Assembly: GCA_017303905.1 (NCBI GenBank) | Contig: JAFLBH010000001.1 | Coordinates: 1,093,809-1,157,808 of the forward strand | Direction: 5' to 3' | Length of the DNA: 64,000 nt | Source of the DNA: Bacteroidota bacterium | GTDB taxonomy: Bacteria; Bacteroidota; Bacteroidia; B-17B0; Aurantibacillaceae | Position numbers and translations under genes: made by a program | The notes under the pieces: generated by a model | Databases searched by the model: none | Told to the model about the DNA's origin: nothing | The model's input: only the letters and a program-made list of their open reading frames with translations | Shown here: positions 27,236 through 37,007 of the stretch, piece by piece | How the letters are laid out: each line of letters opens with the position of its first letter | Numbering within the stretch: the first letter of the stretch is position 1

Positions 27236-28445
27236 TAAAAAGAAACGGTCACTGATATTTATAACATCGGGTTTTCCTGTTTTAGGTGTTTCAGAGACTT
27301 ATATCCTTGAAGAAATTAAGTATTTATGTGAGTGTTTTGATAAGGTTTTAATAATACCATTAACATTGTCTAACAGTAACAATTACTCTCAATTACCCTT
27401 TAACGCATCGGTATTGCGTGTACAAAGAAGAGAGAAAATCGGTAAATTAAAACTTTGGCTCATTTTTATTTTATTCCAGGAGTTACTGCCAATTATGAGG
27501 CTTAAAAGACCTTTTCGAAAATTAAGGCAGTACAGAGCATATCTTAAGGATAAATTGAAATTGTATTCGTGGTTAAAGTCGAACAATATATTTAGAGATT
27601 ACATAAACAACAATACAACGGTTTATTCTTACTGGTTATCGGAACCGGCTTTGATTTCAGCTTTTATAAAGAAGGACTATTCTAAACTTAAATTTGTTAG
27701 CAGAGCTCATGGTTACGATGTGTTCGAGGAGCAAAGCGAGCATAATTTCATACCTTTTAAAAAGTTTAAATTATCGCTTGTAGATACCGTTTATTCGGTA
27801 TCAAATAAAGGAGCCGAGCATTTAACTTTATCATTCCCGCAATTTAGTGAAAAAATCAAAGTAGCCTACTTAGGAGTAAGTAATCCTTATCCAATCCCAG
27901 ACTCTCATAGTTCGAATTTTTATATAGCGACATGCTCAATTATTAGAGATGTTAAACGATTAGATTTAATGATTGATATTTTAAAGAATATTAAATTTGA
28001 TTTAGTTTGGCACGTGTTAGGAGATGGTCCGGATCTTAATAAAATTAAAGAATTGAATAAGCAATTACCTAACCACATTAAAGTAATTTATCATGGTTTT
28101 CTTGGAAACGAAAAAATATTTGAATTTTATCGAACTAATCCCATCAATTTATTTGTAAGTTTAAGTTACTCGGAAGGCTTGCCAGTAAGTATGATGGAAG
28201 CACAAAGTTTTGGCATCCCAATCATGAGTACTGATGTAGGTGGATGTCGTGAAATTTGTAATGAATCGACCGGTATTCTGCTTGAACGCGATTTTGTTTC
28301 GGCCGAAGTAGCCCAATTAATAATGGATTTTAAAAATTCAAAAAAGAATACTATTAGTTTTAGACAGAATTGCAGGAAGTTTTGGGAAAATAATTTCAAC
28401 GCACAAATAAATTATAGAAAATTCGCTGAAGAAATTTCGGCATAA
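27228..28445 (+). CDS. Family 4 glycosyltransferase (paralog of the 21775 enzyme)
   Basis: A 405-residue GT-B enzyme with SRAHGYDVFEE, HVLGDGPDLNKI, YHGFLGNEKI and SEGLPVSMMEAQSFGIP, in the same order and spacing as in the 21775 enzyme. The first 110 residues diverge more, as expected where the acceptor binds. Probably an old duplication giving a second linkage specificity. Confidence 0.9.
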   Translation: MDNKKKRSLIFITSGFPVLGVSETYILEEIKYLCECFDKVLIIPLTLSNSNNYSQLPFNASVLRVQRREKIGKLKLWLIFILFQELLPIMRLKRPFRKLRQYRAYLKDKLKLYSWLKSNNIFRDYINNNTTVYSYWLSEPALISAFIKKDYSKLKFVSRAHGYDVFEEQSEHNFIPFKKFKLSLVDTVYSVSNKGAEHLTLSFPQFSEKIKVAYLGVSNPYPIPDSHSSNFYIATCSIIRDVKRLDLMIDILKNIKFDLVWHVLGDGPDLNKIKELNKQLPNHIKVIYHGFLGNEKIFEFYRTNPINLFVSLSYSEGLPVSMMEAQSFGIPIMSTDVGGCREICNESTGILLERDFVSAEVAQLIMDFKNSKKNTISFRQNCRKFWENNFNAQINYRKFAEEISA

Positions 28446-28462
28446 CTTAATAATTCAAACCC

Positions 28463-29479
28463 ATGTTTACACTTAACAACAAATCAGTACTTATAACAGG
28501 TGGCACCGGATCACTTGGTAAGCAATTAGTAAAAACAATATTAGAACGTTGGCCTCAGGTTAAGCGTTTGATTGTTTTTTCACGCGACGAGCAGAAGCAG
28601 TTTCAAATGAATATGGAATTTCCTTCGATTGACGGAAGTTGCATGCGTTATTTTATTGGCGATGTACGCGATTATGAAAGATTAAAGAAAGCTTTTAAAG
28701 GAGTAGATTATGTTATTCATGCAGCGGCCATGAAGCATGTTCATATTGCGGAGTATAATCCAATGGAATGTGTTATGACGAATGTGATGGGCGCTGAAAA
28801 TGTCATTAATGCAGCAATTGAGTGTGGCGTTCAAAACGTAGTGGCCTTATCAACTGATAAAGCTGCAGCACCTATTAATTTATATGGAGCAACAAAATTA
28901 TGCTCCGATAAATTATTTGTGGCGGCCAACAATATCAAAGGATTCGCAAACATTAAATTTTCAGTTGTTCGTTATGGTAATGTAATGGGTTCTAATGGTT
29001 CAGTAATTCCTTTTTTTATGCAGAAAAAGAAAACAGGTACTTTACCTATTACTGATCCTACCATGACTCGATTTAACATCTCCTTACAAGAGGGCGCTGA
29101 TTTAGTTTTGCATGCTATGGAAAATGCTTGGGGCGGTGAGATCTTTGTTCCTAAAATTCCATCCTATAAAATTACGGAAGTGGCAAAAGCAATTGGTCCT
29201 GAATGTAAGATAGAGATTGTGGGTATTCGTCCCGGCGAAAAAATACATGAGGAAATGATAACTGAGTCGGATTCATTTACAACCTATGACCTTGGAAAAT
29301 ACTATGCTATTTTGCCGCAAGTTCCTGCTTTTAATCTCAATGAATACATTAGTACATTTAAAGCAAAAAAAGTGACAGAGGGATTCCGTTATAGTTCCGG
29401 TAAAAATTCGGAGTGGGTGGATGCAGAAGGAATTCGAGAATTAATTAAGAAGCATGTTGATCCAAACTTTACTGTTTAA
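28463..29479 (+). CDS. pseB: UDP-GlcNAc 4,6-dehydratase (inverting)
   Basis: A 338-residue short-chain dehydrogenase of the PseB/FlaA1 type. The NAD-binding motif GGTGSLG is at 13-19, the family-specific AAAMKHVHIAEYNP follows, and the catalytic pair is Y141/K145 in NLYGATKLCSDK. It converts UDP-GlcNAc to UDP-2-acetamido-2,6-dideoxy-beta-L-arabino-hexos-4-ulose, the first step to pseudaminic acid. The next gene encodes the matching aminotransferase 3 bp downstream, which supports the PseB assignment over general CapD-like dehydratases. Confidence 0.93.
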   Translation: MFTLNNKSVLITGGTGSLGKQLVKTILERWPQVKRLIVFSRDEQKQFQMNMEFPSIDGSCMRYFIGDVRDYERLKKAFKGVDYVIHAAAMKHVHIAEYNPMECVMTNVMGAENVINAAIECGVQNVVALSTDKAAAPINLYGATKLCSDKLFVAANNIKGFANIKFSVVRYGNVMGSNGSVIPFFMQKKKTGTLPITDPTMTRFNISLQEGADLVLHAMENAWGGEIFVPKIPSYKITEVAKAIGPECKIEIVGIRPGEKIHEEMITESDSFTTYDLGKYYAILPQVPAFNLNEYISTFKAKKVTEGFRYSSGKNSEWVDAEGIRELIKKHVDPNFTV

Positions 29480-29482
29480 GAT

Positions 29483-30637
29483 ATGAAACCAATTCCTTAC
29501 GGTCGTCAGAATATTACAGAAAAAGATATTCAAGCGGTAATAGAGACGCTTCAATCTGACTTCTTAACACAGGGGCCAAAGATTGAAGAATTTGAAAAAG
29601 CGTTTGCTAAATATATTGGATGTAAATATGCGGTTGCTATTAGTAACGGTACTGCTGCGTTACATTTGTGCGCAATGGCTTTAAATGTTGATGCAAATAC
29701 AAACGTAATTACAACGCCGATTACTTTTGCTGCATCTGCAAACTGTGTTCGCTATTGCGGAGGTAACGTTTATTTCGCGGATATTAATCCGGATACTTTT
29801 ACTTTAGATTTAGCGAAGGTGGAGGCATTAATAAATTCAAAGCCGAAGGGTTTTTTTAAAGGAATTATACCTGTTGATTTTGCAGGCTACGCGGTGAATC
29901 TGGAGGAGTTTAAAAAACTGGCAGACAAATATAATTTATGGATCATTGAAGATGCTTGTCATGCCCCGGGTGGTTTTTTCCTAGATAGTAAAGGGAATAA
30001 ACAACTTTGCGGGAATAGTAATTTTGCTGATATGGCCATTTTCTCATTTCATCCTGTAAAGCACATTGCTTGTGGAGAAGGAGGAATGATTACCACAAAT
30101 AATGAAGAGCTTTATAAAAAAATATTACTATTCAGAACACATGGAATAACAAAAAACCCTGATCTCTTACTAGAAAATCATGGCGGCTGGTATTATGAGA
30201 TGCAGGAATTAGGGTATAATTATCGCTTAACCGATTTTCAGGCCGCGCTCGGCATTACTCAATTAGAAAGAGCCAATGAGGGCTTAACGCGCAGAACAGA
30301 AATTGCAAAAAATTACTATGAGGCCTTTAAGAATGAAAAGGCAATACTAAGGCAATCAGGTATCGTAGAAGGGCATGCATATCACTTATACATTATCGAA
30401 ATTGAGAAACGAAAAGAACTGTATGATTATTTAAGAACTAAAAATATTTTTTGTCAGGTCCATTATATTCCGGTACACACAATGCCTTATTATAAGAAAT
30501 TAGGAAATAAGCAGGGAGATTTTCCTATTTCGGAAGATTATTATAGCAAGTGTTTAAGTTTACCAATGTATCCGACTTTAACACAGGAAGAGCAGAATTA
30601 CGTAATTGATAATATTATTAACTTTATAAACAAATAA
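29483..30637 (+). CDS. pseC: UDP-4-amino-4,6-dideoxy-N-acetyl-L-altrosamine transaminase
   Basis: A 384-residue PLP enzyme of the DegT/DnrJ/EryC1 family. The start (IPYGRQNITEKDIQ, SDFLTQGPKIEEFE) is the PseC pattern. The PLP-binding Lys is in SFHPVKHIACGEGG. It aminates the keto sugar made by PseB, with glutamate as donor. It is adjacent to pseB and the Pse-type methylase gene. Confidence 0.93.
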   Translation: MKPIPYGRQNITEKDIQAVIETLQSDFLTQGPKIEEFEKAFAKYIGCKYAVAISNGTAALHLCAMALNVDANTNVITTPITFAASANCVRYCGGNVYFADINPDTFTLDLAKVEALINSKPKGFFKGIIPVDFAGYAVNLEEFKKLADKYNLWIIEDACHAPGGFFLDSKGNKQLCGNSNFADMAIFSFHPVKHIACGEGGMITTNNEELYKKILLFRTHGITKNPDLLLENHGGWYYEMQELGYNYRLTDFQAALGITQLERANEGLTRRTEIAKNYYEAFKNEKAILRQSGIVEGHAYHLYIIEIEKRKELYDYLRTKNIFCQVHYIPVHTMPYYKKLGNKQGDFPISEDYYSKCLSLPMYPTLTQEEQNYVIDNIINFINK

Positions 30638-30641
30638 AACA

Positions 30642-31277
30642 ATGAATACAACGCAAGAAAAATTTTGGCAAGGTGAATTTGGTAAAGAATACACCGATAG
30701 GAACACACGTGATATTAAAGAGTGGGAAAAATTTTACATAGATACGTGGGGCGTTACCAAACAATCTATTAATGAAAAACTAATTGGACATCTTCCCAAG
30801 GATATAAAGATTCTTGAAGTAGGAAGTAATACCGGAATGCAATTGAATTGCTTCCAACAAATGGGATTTACTAATTTATATGGAATCGAGTTACAAAGTT
30901 ATGCTGTAGAGAAATCAAAGGAGTATACAAAGGGTATAAATATTATTCAAGGTTCCGGTTTTGATTTACCTTTTAAAGATAACTTTTTTGATTTGGTATG
31001 TACCAATGGTGTACTTATACATATTCATCCAAACGATCATAAACGAATCATGGGTGAAATGGTGCGCTGTACGAAATCTTACGTTATGGGTTTTGAATAT
31101 TATGCACCTGAAACTACAGATGTTAAATACAGAGGTAATACGGGTTTTTTATGGAAAGCTGATTTTGCTAAAATATTCACAACTAATTTCCCGCAAATGA
31201 AAGAAATAAAGAGGGATTATTATAAGTATGTGAATGATGATAATGTTGATTACGCTTATTTATTACAAAAACAATAA
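30642..31277 (+). CDS. Pseudaminic acid biosynthesis-associated methylase
   Basis: A 211-residue class I SAM-dependent methyltransferase. It begins with TQEKFWQGEFGKEYTDRN, typical of the methylase family found in pseudaminic acid clusters. The SAM motif I is ILEVGSNTGMQL, and FDLVCTNGVLIHI is motif IV. The substrate is not established; O- or N-methylation of the nonulosonate or an intermediate is inferred from its place between pseC and the amidotransferase set. Confidence 0.85.
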   Translation: MNTTQEKFWQGEFGKEYTDRNTRDIKEWEKFYIDTWGVTKQSINEKLIGHLPKDIKILEVGSNTGMQLNCFQQMGFTNLYGIELQSYAVEKSKEYTKGINIIQGSGFDLPFKDNFFDLVCTNGVLIHIHPNDHKRIMGEMVRCTKSYVMGFEYYAPETTDVKYRGNTGFLWKADFAKIFTTNFPQMKEIKRDYYKYVNDDNVDYAYLLQKQ

Positions 31278-31285
31278 TAAAAGTT

Positions 31286-32440
31286 ATGAATATTAAATAT
31301 TGCAAGAAATGTTTATTTCCTGAAACTAAACCCGATCTTCACTTTAGTGAAAATGGAGTCTGCAGTGCTTGTGTTGCTGCTGAACAAAAAAACGTTGGCA
31401 TCGATTGGAAACAACGCGAAAAGGATTTTTACCAAATCATCGAGCATTTTAAATCAAAGAGCCCTAACCGAGGGTATGATTGTATTGTGCCGGTAAGCGG
31501 AGGAAAGGATAGTACCTATCAGGCTTACTTCATGAAGTACAAATGCGGACTTAATCCACTGTTGGTTTGCTTCGAAACTACCGCAGTTACTGAATTAGGT
31601 CAAAAGAATCTTGATAATCTTTCCGAAATGGGAATGGATGTTATTCATTTCAAAAAGAATCATCCTGTATATAAAAAAATGGTAATCGAGAGTTTTAAAC
31701 GTGTTGGTGATGAGATGTGGCCGAATCATATTGGAATTTTTACCATTCCTGTAATGATTGCAGTAAAGTTTAATATTCCTCTTATTATTTGGGGAGAAAA
31801 TCCGCAACAAGAATATGGAGGACCTTCTTTAGAGTCAGTGAAAAACAGAATACTTAACCGTCGTTGGTTAGAGGAATTTGGTGGTTTGTTAGGAAACCGA
31901 ATTCAAGATATGATTGGTGTAGATGGAATCACAGAAAAAGAATTAACACCTTATTTTTATCCATCAGATGAAGATATCGAGCGCGTTGGTGTTACGGGAA
32001 TTTTTCTTGGACATTATTTCTTTTGGGACGCACGAAAACAATTGGAAATAGTTAAGGAACATGGTTTCTCTGTGAAAGAGGATGGTCCAATTGAAGGTAC
32101 GTATACCAACTATGAGAATTTAGATGAAAAATTGGTTGGCCTTCATGATTATTTGAAATTTGTAAAATACGGATTTGGTCGTGCAACCGATCACGCGTGT
32201 ATAGATATTAGAAATAATCGATTAACCCGACATGAGGGACTTGATTTGGTGAAAAAGTATGATGGAAAATATCCGCATTATGCCGTTTCAGAATTTATCA
32301 AATATTCGGGCATGAGTAAGTCAGAAATTGATGCAGTAATTGATTCATTCACTAATCCTGTATTATTCGCACAAGACGAAAACGGAAATTTCAAAAAGGA
32401 CAAGGACGGAAATTTAGTGCGCAATTTCGAAGTTTCATAA
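31286..32440 (+). CDS. N-acetyl-sugar amidotransferase (PseA/WbpG type, set 2)
   Basis: A 384-residue PP-loop enzyme with two CxxC pairs (C6/C9, C26/C29) and the loop VSGGKDS (S71-S76). In Campylobacter the related PseA turns an acetamido into an acetamidino group on pseudaminic acid. The overlapping HisH and WbuZ genes next to it complete a standard three-part set. Its position within the pse genes suggests a nonulosonate as substrate. It shares the fold but not the fine motifs of the copy at 24918, so the two probably act on different sugars. Confidence 0.9.
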   Translation: MNIKYCKKCLFPETKPDLHFSENGVCSACVAAEQKNVGIDWKQREKDFYQIIEHFKSKSPNRGYDCIVPVSGGKDSTYQAYFMKYKCGLNPLLVCFETTAVTELGQKNLDNLSEMGMDVIHFKKNHPVYKKMVIESFKRVGDEMWPNHIGIFTIPVMIAVKFNIPLIIWGENPQQEYGGPSLESVKNRILNRRWLEEFGGLLGNRIQDMIGVDGITEKELTPYFYPSDEDIERVGVTGIFLGHYFFWDARKQLEIVKEHGFSVKEDGPIEGTYTNYENLDEKLVGLHDYLKFVKYGFGRATDHACIDIRNNRLTRHEGLDLVKKYDGKYPHYAVSEFIKYSGMSKSEIDAVIDSFTNPVLFAQDENGNFKKDKDGNLVRNFEVS

Positions 32441-33042
32441 TGATTGCAATTATTGACTATGGTTTAGGTAATTTGGCCTCGGTTCAAAAAGCTTTAAATT
32501 TTTTGAAACTTGAAAATAAAATCACTTCCGACCATGATGAAATAAAATCTTCAGATTTCATATTGTTGCCCGGCGTTGGTTCATTTGCACATGGCATGCA
32601 AAACTTAAGAGAAAAAGGGCTCGATCATTTACTAAGCGATGAGGTTTTAGGTAAAAAGAAAAGGTTTTTGGGAATTTGCTTAGGTATGCAACTAATTGCG
32701 GAAACAGGAACTGAACCTTACGAGAATCCGGGATTAGGATGGATTAAGGGAAAGATTATAAAAATAGAATCAAGTAACTTAAGAATTCCTCACATGGGAT
32801 GGAATAGTATTGAAGTGAGACAAGAGGATTATCTGGCAGATTTGAATCATAAGGATTTTTATTTTATTCATAGTTATCATTTTGTTCCGGAAGATGAAAA
32901 AGTAGTGGCTGCATATGTTGATTATGGAACAAAATTAGTGGCGGTGATACAGCACGATAATATTTTTGCAGCGCAGTTTCATCCTGAGAAAAGTCAAGGC
33001 GCAGGTTTAACATTATTAAAAAATTATTTCGAGAAATGCTAA
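32440..33042 (+). CDS. hisH: HisH-type glutamine amidotransferase (set 2)
   Basis: A 200-residue glutaminase with Cys80 in GICLGMQLI and the His/Glu pair in AAQFHPEKS. It overlaps the amidotransferase gene by 1 bp and the WbuZ gene by 7 bp, so the three are co-translated in fixed ratio. Role: ammonia from glutamine for the set 2 amidotransferase. The HisH of set 1 has the same length range and motifs but a different surface sequence. Confidence 0.88.
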   Translation: MIAIIDYGLGNLASVQKALNFLKLENKITSDHDEIKSSDFILLPGVGSFAHGMQNLREKGLDHLLSDEVLGKKKRFLGICLGMQLIAETGTEPYENPGLGWIKGKIIKIESSNLRIPHMGWNSIEVRQEDYLADLNHKDFYFIHSYHFVPEDEKVVAAYVDYGTKLVAVIQHDNIFAAQFHPEKSQGAGLTLLKNYFEKC

Positions 33043-33782
33043 AAGCAAGGATTATTCCTATTCTTACTTTTAATGGTTTTGGACTGGTAAAAACAAAGCA
33101 GTTTGCTAATCCGCGCATGGTTGGGAATCCGGTACAGGCAGCGCGAGTATATAATCAGCGCGGGGTAGATGAATTAGTCTTCCTTGATATTTTTGCATCC
33201 GATCAAAAAAGAAAAATTAATTTAAAGCTGGTTGCGGATGTTATTAAAGAATGTTATATGCCTGTTGCTATTGGTGGAGGCATAACATGCATTGATGATA
33301 TTACGAATCTTCTAAAAATTGGTGCAGATAAAGTGGTAATAAAAACAAAGGCACTTACCGATATTGATTTTATTAAGCAAGCAGTTCATGTTTTTGGAAG
33401 TCAGTGCATCACAATAGCTGTTGATGCTTATAAAGCGGAAGCTGGATATAAAATACATAATAAAACTAATTTGGATATTTCGCTAGATGAATTTTTGAAA
33501 AGCATGACCGAATGTGAAGTTGGTGAGTTTGTTGTTACAAGTGTTGATAATGATGGAATGATGAATGGTTTTGATTGCGATTTAATTAATCATGTTTTGT
33601 CTAAAACAAACATTCCGGTAATTGCGGTTGGGGGCGGTGGTGAAATGGAGCATTATTCTGAATTATTTACTAAGACAAAAACTGAGGCTGTGGGTTCTGC
33701 AAGTATTTTTCATTTTACACAGTACACTCCCCTTGATATAAAAAACACATTAAAACAAAACGACGTAAATGTAAGAATTTAA
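33036..33782 (+). CDS. wbuZ: HisF-like glycosyl amidation protein WbuZ (set 2)
   Basis: A 248-residue TIM barrel. It starts with KARIIPILTFNGFGLVKTK and has LVFLDIFASDQKRKIN, the WbuZ-type variants of HisF. The catalytic geometry for imidazole ring closure is not needed in this role; it channels ammonia. It overlaps the HisH gene and lies 2 bp before the NeuB-SpsF fusion gene. Confidence 0.88.
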   Translation: MLKARIIPILTFNGFGLVKTKQFANPRMVGNPVQAARVYNQRGVDELVFLDIFASDQKRKINLKLVADVIKECYMPVAIGGGITCIDDITNLLKIGADKVVIKTKALTDIDFIKQAVHVFGSQCITIAVDAYKAEAGYKIHNKTNLDISLDEFLKSMTECEVGEFVVTSVDNDGMMNGFDCDLINHVLSKTNIPVIAVGGGGEMEHYSELFTKTKTEAVGSASIFHFTQYTPLDIKNTLKQNDVNVRI

Positions 33783-33784
33783 TT

Positions 33785-35557
33785 ATGGTGTATAATATTA
33801 TTGAAGTTGCCAATGTGCACGCAGGTGATCAGGAGTATCTTAAATCTTTAATCAAAGAATTTAAAGATACAGAAGCAGAAGGTATTAAATTTCAGCCTTT
33901 CAAGTATGATCAAATCGCTAAAGAAAATTTTAGCTGGTATGAGGTGTATAAAAAGCTTTACTTTGATAAGAAACAATGGAAGCAAATTATTGATTTGGCA
34001 TCTGATAATTTAGACGTTTGGATTGATACTTTTGATACTTACTCTGTAGAAGTAATTCGTGAAAATTTAAAAAAAATAAAAGGACTAAAGTTCCAGTCTT
34101 CTATATTATATAATTACAATGTTCTAAATTCACTTAAAGAAATCGACTTAACAAATTGCTTAGTAATATTAAATATTTCGGGTATTGAGCTGGAAGAGAT
34201 AGCGCAAGTGGTGGATAGATTTAAAAGTTACCTAAAGCCAAAGCAAATAATTTTGCAAGTAGGATTTCAGGGATATCCAACTAGTATACATGATAATGGT
34301 TTAAACAAAATAAAAATTTTAATTGACAAGTATGGCTGTGATATAAGTTTTGCTGATCATATTCAGGCAGATTTGGAGGAGTCTATCTATCTGCCGGTAA
34401 TTGCGTCTTTATTGGGGGCAAAATATATTGAAAAACATGTTTGTTTAAGCGGGCCTAAACCGGAGTACGATCATTATTCTAGTTTAAATAAGGAGGGATA
34501 CCAAAAGTATCTGGAAACGTTAAAGGTCTATCAATCTTTATCAAATATTGATTTTATAAATCTTAAGGAAAGAAATTATTTAAATACAACAATTCAAACC
34601 CCATCTTTAAAGGATAAGAAGAATAGCGGACAAACGTATAATTTGAATTGTGACTTCGATTTTAAAAGAACATCCGACACAGGTTTAACCTCAAAGCAAT
34701 TGCTTAAGTTAACAAGCGAGTTCTATGTTATTTCAAATAGGTTAGAAGCAGGAAGTTGTATAAAACAAGAGGATGTGAAGAAAGCCAACATAGCTGTTAT
34801 CATAGCATGTCGATTAAAATCATCAAGATTACCTAAGAAGGCACTATTGAGAATTGGAGATTATACATCAGTAGAGTTATGCATTAAGAATGCGATGACT
34901 TTTGATAATGTTAATCATGTAATACTTGCCACTTCAACTCACGAAGAAGACGCTGAGTTAAAAGATTACACTTATAAACCAAGTGTTATTTTTCATAAAG
35001 GCGATCCTATAGATGTAATTCAGAGATACATTGATATCATCGAAAAACTTAAAATTGATGTCATAGTAAGGGTTACCGCGGATATGCCATTTATCGGGAA
35101 TGAGATTCTTCAACCAATATTGAAAGCTCATTTTGAAAGTGGAGCCGATTATTCACGAGCTAAGAAAGCGGCAATTGGCACAAATTTAGAGATTATTAAT
35201 TCGGAAGCGTTGCGACGTGTTAAGTCTTATTTTCCGTCTGCTGATTATTCTGAATACATGACGTATTATTTTACAAATAATCCGGATGAATTTAGAATAA
35301 ATGAAATTGATTTGCCTGAAAACCTTGTTCGTGATTATCGATTAACATTAGATTATCCTGAGGATTTAGAATTGTTTAACGAAGTAGTAAGGCAACTAAA
35401 AGAAAAGGGGTTAGAGCCTAACCTTATCAATGTAATCGATTATTTAGATAAGAATCCTGATTTGGCCTTAAAGAATTCCGGTATGGAGGTGAAGTATTTT
35501 ACCGATCCTAAATTAATAGAAACTCTAAAAAAACACACCGTAATACGTAGAAGTTAA
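33785..35557 (+). CDS. Fusion: NeuB/SpsE-like synthase plus SpsF-like cytidylyltransferase
   Basis: A 590-residue two-part protein. Residues 1-255 match the NeuB/SpsE aldolase barrel but are diverged: Glu7 and His12 at the start, GIKFQPF in place of the usual LKLQTY, and both metal-site histidines kept in FADHIQ and IEKHVCL. Around 300-334 is the start of a SAF domain (LEAGSCIKQEDVKKAN), which breaks off. From 335 to the end is an SpsF-type cytidylyltransferase with IACRLKSSRLPKK, VTADMPFIGNE and LTLDYPEDLELF. It could make a nonulosonate and activate it as the CMP form. A standalone PseI is also present (38938), so the first half may act on another substrate. Gene starts 2 bp after wbuZ. Confidence 0.82.
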   Translation: MVYNIIEVANVHAGDQEYLKSLIKEFKDTEAEGIKFQPFKYDQIAKENFSWYEVYKKLYFDKKQWKQIIDLASDNLDVWIDTFDTYSVEVIRENLKKIKGLKFQSSILYNYNVLNSLKEIDLTNCLVILNISGIELEEIAQVVDRFKSYLKPKQIILQVGFQGYPTSIHDNGLNKIKILIDKYGCDISFADHIQADLEESIYLPVIASLLGAKYIEKHVCLSGPKPEYDHYSSLNKEGYQKYLETLKVYQSLSNIDFINLKERNYLNTTIQTPSLKDKKNSGQTYNLNCDFDFKRTSDTGLTSKQLLKLTSEFYVISNRLEAGSCIKQEDVKKANIAVIIACRLKSSRLPKKALLRIGDYTSVELCIKNAMTFDNVNHVILATSTHEEDAELKDYTYKPSVIFHKGDPIDVIQRYIDIIEKLKIDVIVRVTADMPFIGNEILQPILKAHFESGADYSRAKKAAIGTNLEIINSEALRRVKSYFPSADYSEYMTYYFTNNPDEFRINEIDLPENLVRDYRLTLDYPEDLELFNEVVRQLKEKGLEPNLINVIDYLDKNPDLALKNSGMEVKYFTDPKLIETLKKHTVIRRS

Positions 35558-35558
35558 A

Positions 35559-37007
35559 ATGCTTTTTAATTCTCTTGAATTTTTATTGTTTTTCCCTCTT
35601 GTAACATTTTTGTTTTATGTTATCCCGCATAAGTATAGGTGGATGCTCTTGTTGTTGGCAAGCTGTTATTTTTACATGTACTTTAAGCCGGTTTATATAC
35701 TTATTTTATTATTCACTATTATTATAGATTACTTTGCGGGAATTTATATTGAAAGAGCAAAAAGCCAAAAACAAAGAAAATTACTACTTGTTCTGAGTAT
35801 TATATCTAACATTGGTATTCTGGTTTTCTTTAAGTATTTTAATTTTTTAAGTTTCAACTTACAGCAGATTTTTAATTCCTTATCTATAGATCAAAGGTTA
35901 CCAATTCTTGATATTTTATTACCAATTGGTTTATCCTTTCATACTTTTCAGGCTATTAGCTATACAATAGAGGTTTATAGAGGTAATCAAAAGTCGGAGA
36001 AGCATTTTGGCATATATGCACTTTATGTGATGTTCTATCCCCAACTTGTAGCCGGGCCAATTGAAAGACCGCAAAACGTGTTGCATCAGTTTCATGAAAG
36101 GAAATATTTTAAAAGCGATAATTTTATTCTTGGAGCCAGATGGATGTTACTGGGTTTTTTAAAAAAGGTTGTGATTGCCGATAATGTTTCTATAGCTAGC
36201 GATTATGTTTTTAATAACGTAAGCAATCAAAGTATGTTAACCTTAATAGTGGGAGGACTTTTTTTTACAGTTCAAATTTATGCAGATTTTTCAGGCTATT
36301 CCGATATTGCTTTAGGCTCGGCTAAGGTTATGGGATTTGATTTAATGAAGAACTTCAATAACCCATATTTTTCTGTAAGTATTAAAGATTTTTGGACCCG
36401 ATGGCACATTTCGTTATCAACATGGTTTCGTGACTACGTATATGTTCCATTGGGTGGGAATAGGGTAAGTAAATTAAGAAATTATTTAAATGTATTTATT
36501 GTATTTGTGCTTAGTGGTTTTTGGCACGGAGCAAGTTGGAATTTTATTGTTTGGGGTGCCATGCACGGCGCATTGGTTACTTTTGAAAATATGTTTAATA
36601 TAAGTTCAAAAGTAAACGGTAAGAATTTAGTTGTCGTAATCAGCAAATGGGGCGCTAATTTCAGTGTAATCATATTGACTTGGATGGCATTTAGGATAAC
36701 GGATATATCAGATCTTATTGCGGCATATAAAATAATCTTTAATGGTATTGTGCATCTGTTCCAATGGGATTATGGCATTTCTTTAGATTTGTCGGGTTTA
36801 AGAGATTTTAATATTAATCAAGTTAAACTGCTTTTGTTTGCTGTTCTCTTATTTTTCTTATTTGAAGTATTACGTAATCATAAAACTATATTACAAGTAT
36901 TTTATAATTCTTCGGTTCTTCGAAGATTATCTTATACGTTTGCCATATTAATTATTTTTTTCTTTGGCTATCTAAACAAGGTACAATTTATTTATTTCCA
37001 GTTTTAA
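35559..37007 (+). CDS. MBOAT-family O-acyltransferase
   Basis: A 482-residue membrane protein with about ten or more helices. The MBOAT signature is clear: FYPQLVAGPIERP, DFWTRWHISLSTWFRDYVY and the catalytic His323 in GFWHGASW, with a second His336 in AMHGAL. AlgI/PatA-type members pass an acyl group across the inner membrane to a periplasmic acceptor enzyme. The next gene, starting directly after the stop, encodes a suitable SGNH-like partner. Likely role: periplasmic O-acetylation of the glycan. Confidence 0.92.
   Translation: MLFNSLEFLLFFPLVTFLFYVIPHKYRWMLLLLASCYFYMYFKPVYILILLFTIIIDYFAGIYIERAKSQKQRKLLLVLSIISNIGILVFFKYFNFLSFNLQQIFNSLSIDQRLPILDILLPIGLSFHTFQAISYTIEVYRGNQKSEKHFGIYALYVMFYPQLVAGPIERPQNVLHQFHERKYFKSDNFILGARWMLLGFLKKVVIADNVSIASDYVFNNVSNQSMLTLIVGGLFFTVQIYADFSGYSDIALGSAKVMGFDLMKNFNNPYFSVSIKDFWTRWHISLSTWFRDYVYVPLGGNRVSKLRNYLNVFIVFVLSGFWHGASWNFIVWGAMHGALVTFENMFNISSKVNGKNLVVVISKWGANFSVIILTWMAFRITDISDLIAAYKIIFNGIVHLFQWDYGISLDLSGLRDFNINQVKLLLFAVLLFFLFEVLRNHKTILQVFYNSSVLRRLSYTFAILIIFFFGYLNKVQFIYFQF

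Noticed and set aside
32440..33118. CRISPR, tRNA or IS elements in gaps of the island
   Set aside because: No regular short repeats, no cloverleaf-like sequence and no transposase motif were seen anywhere in the window.
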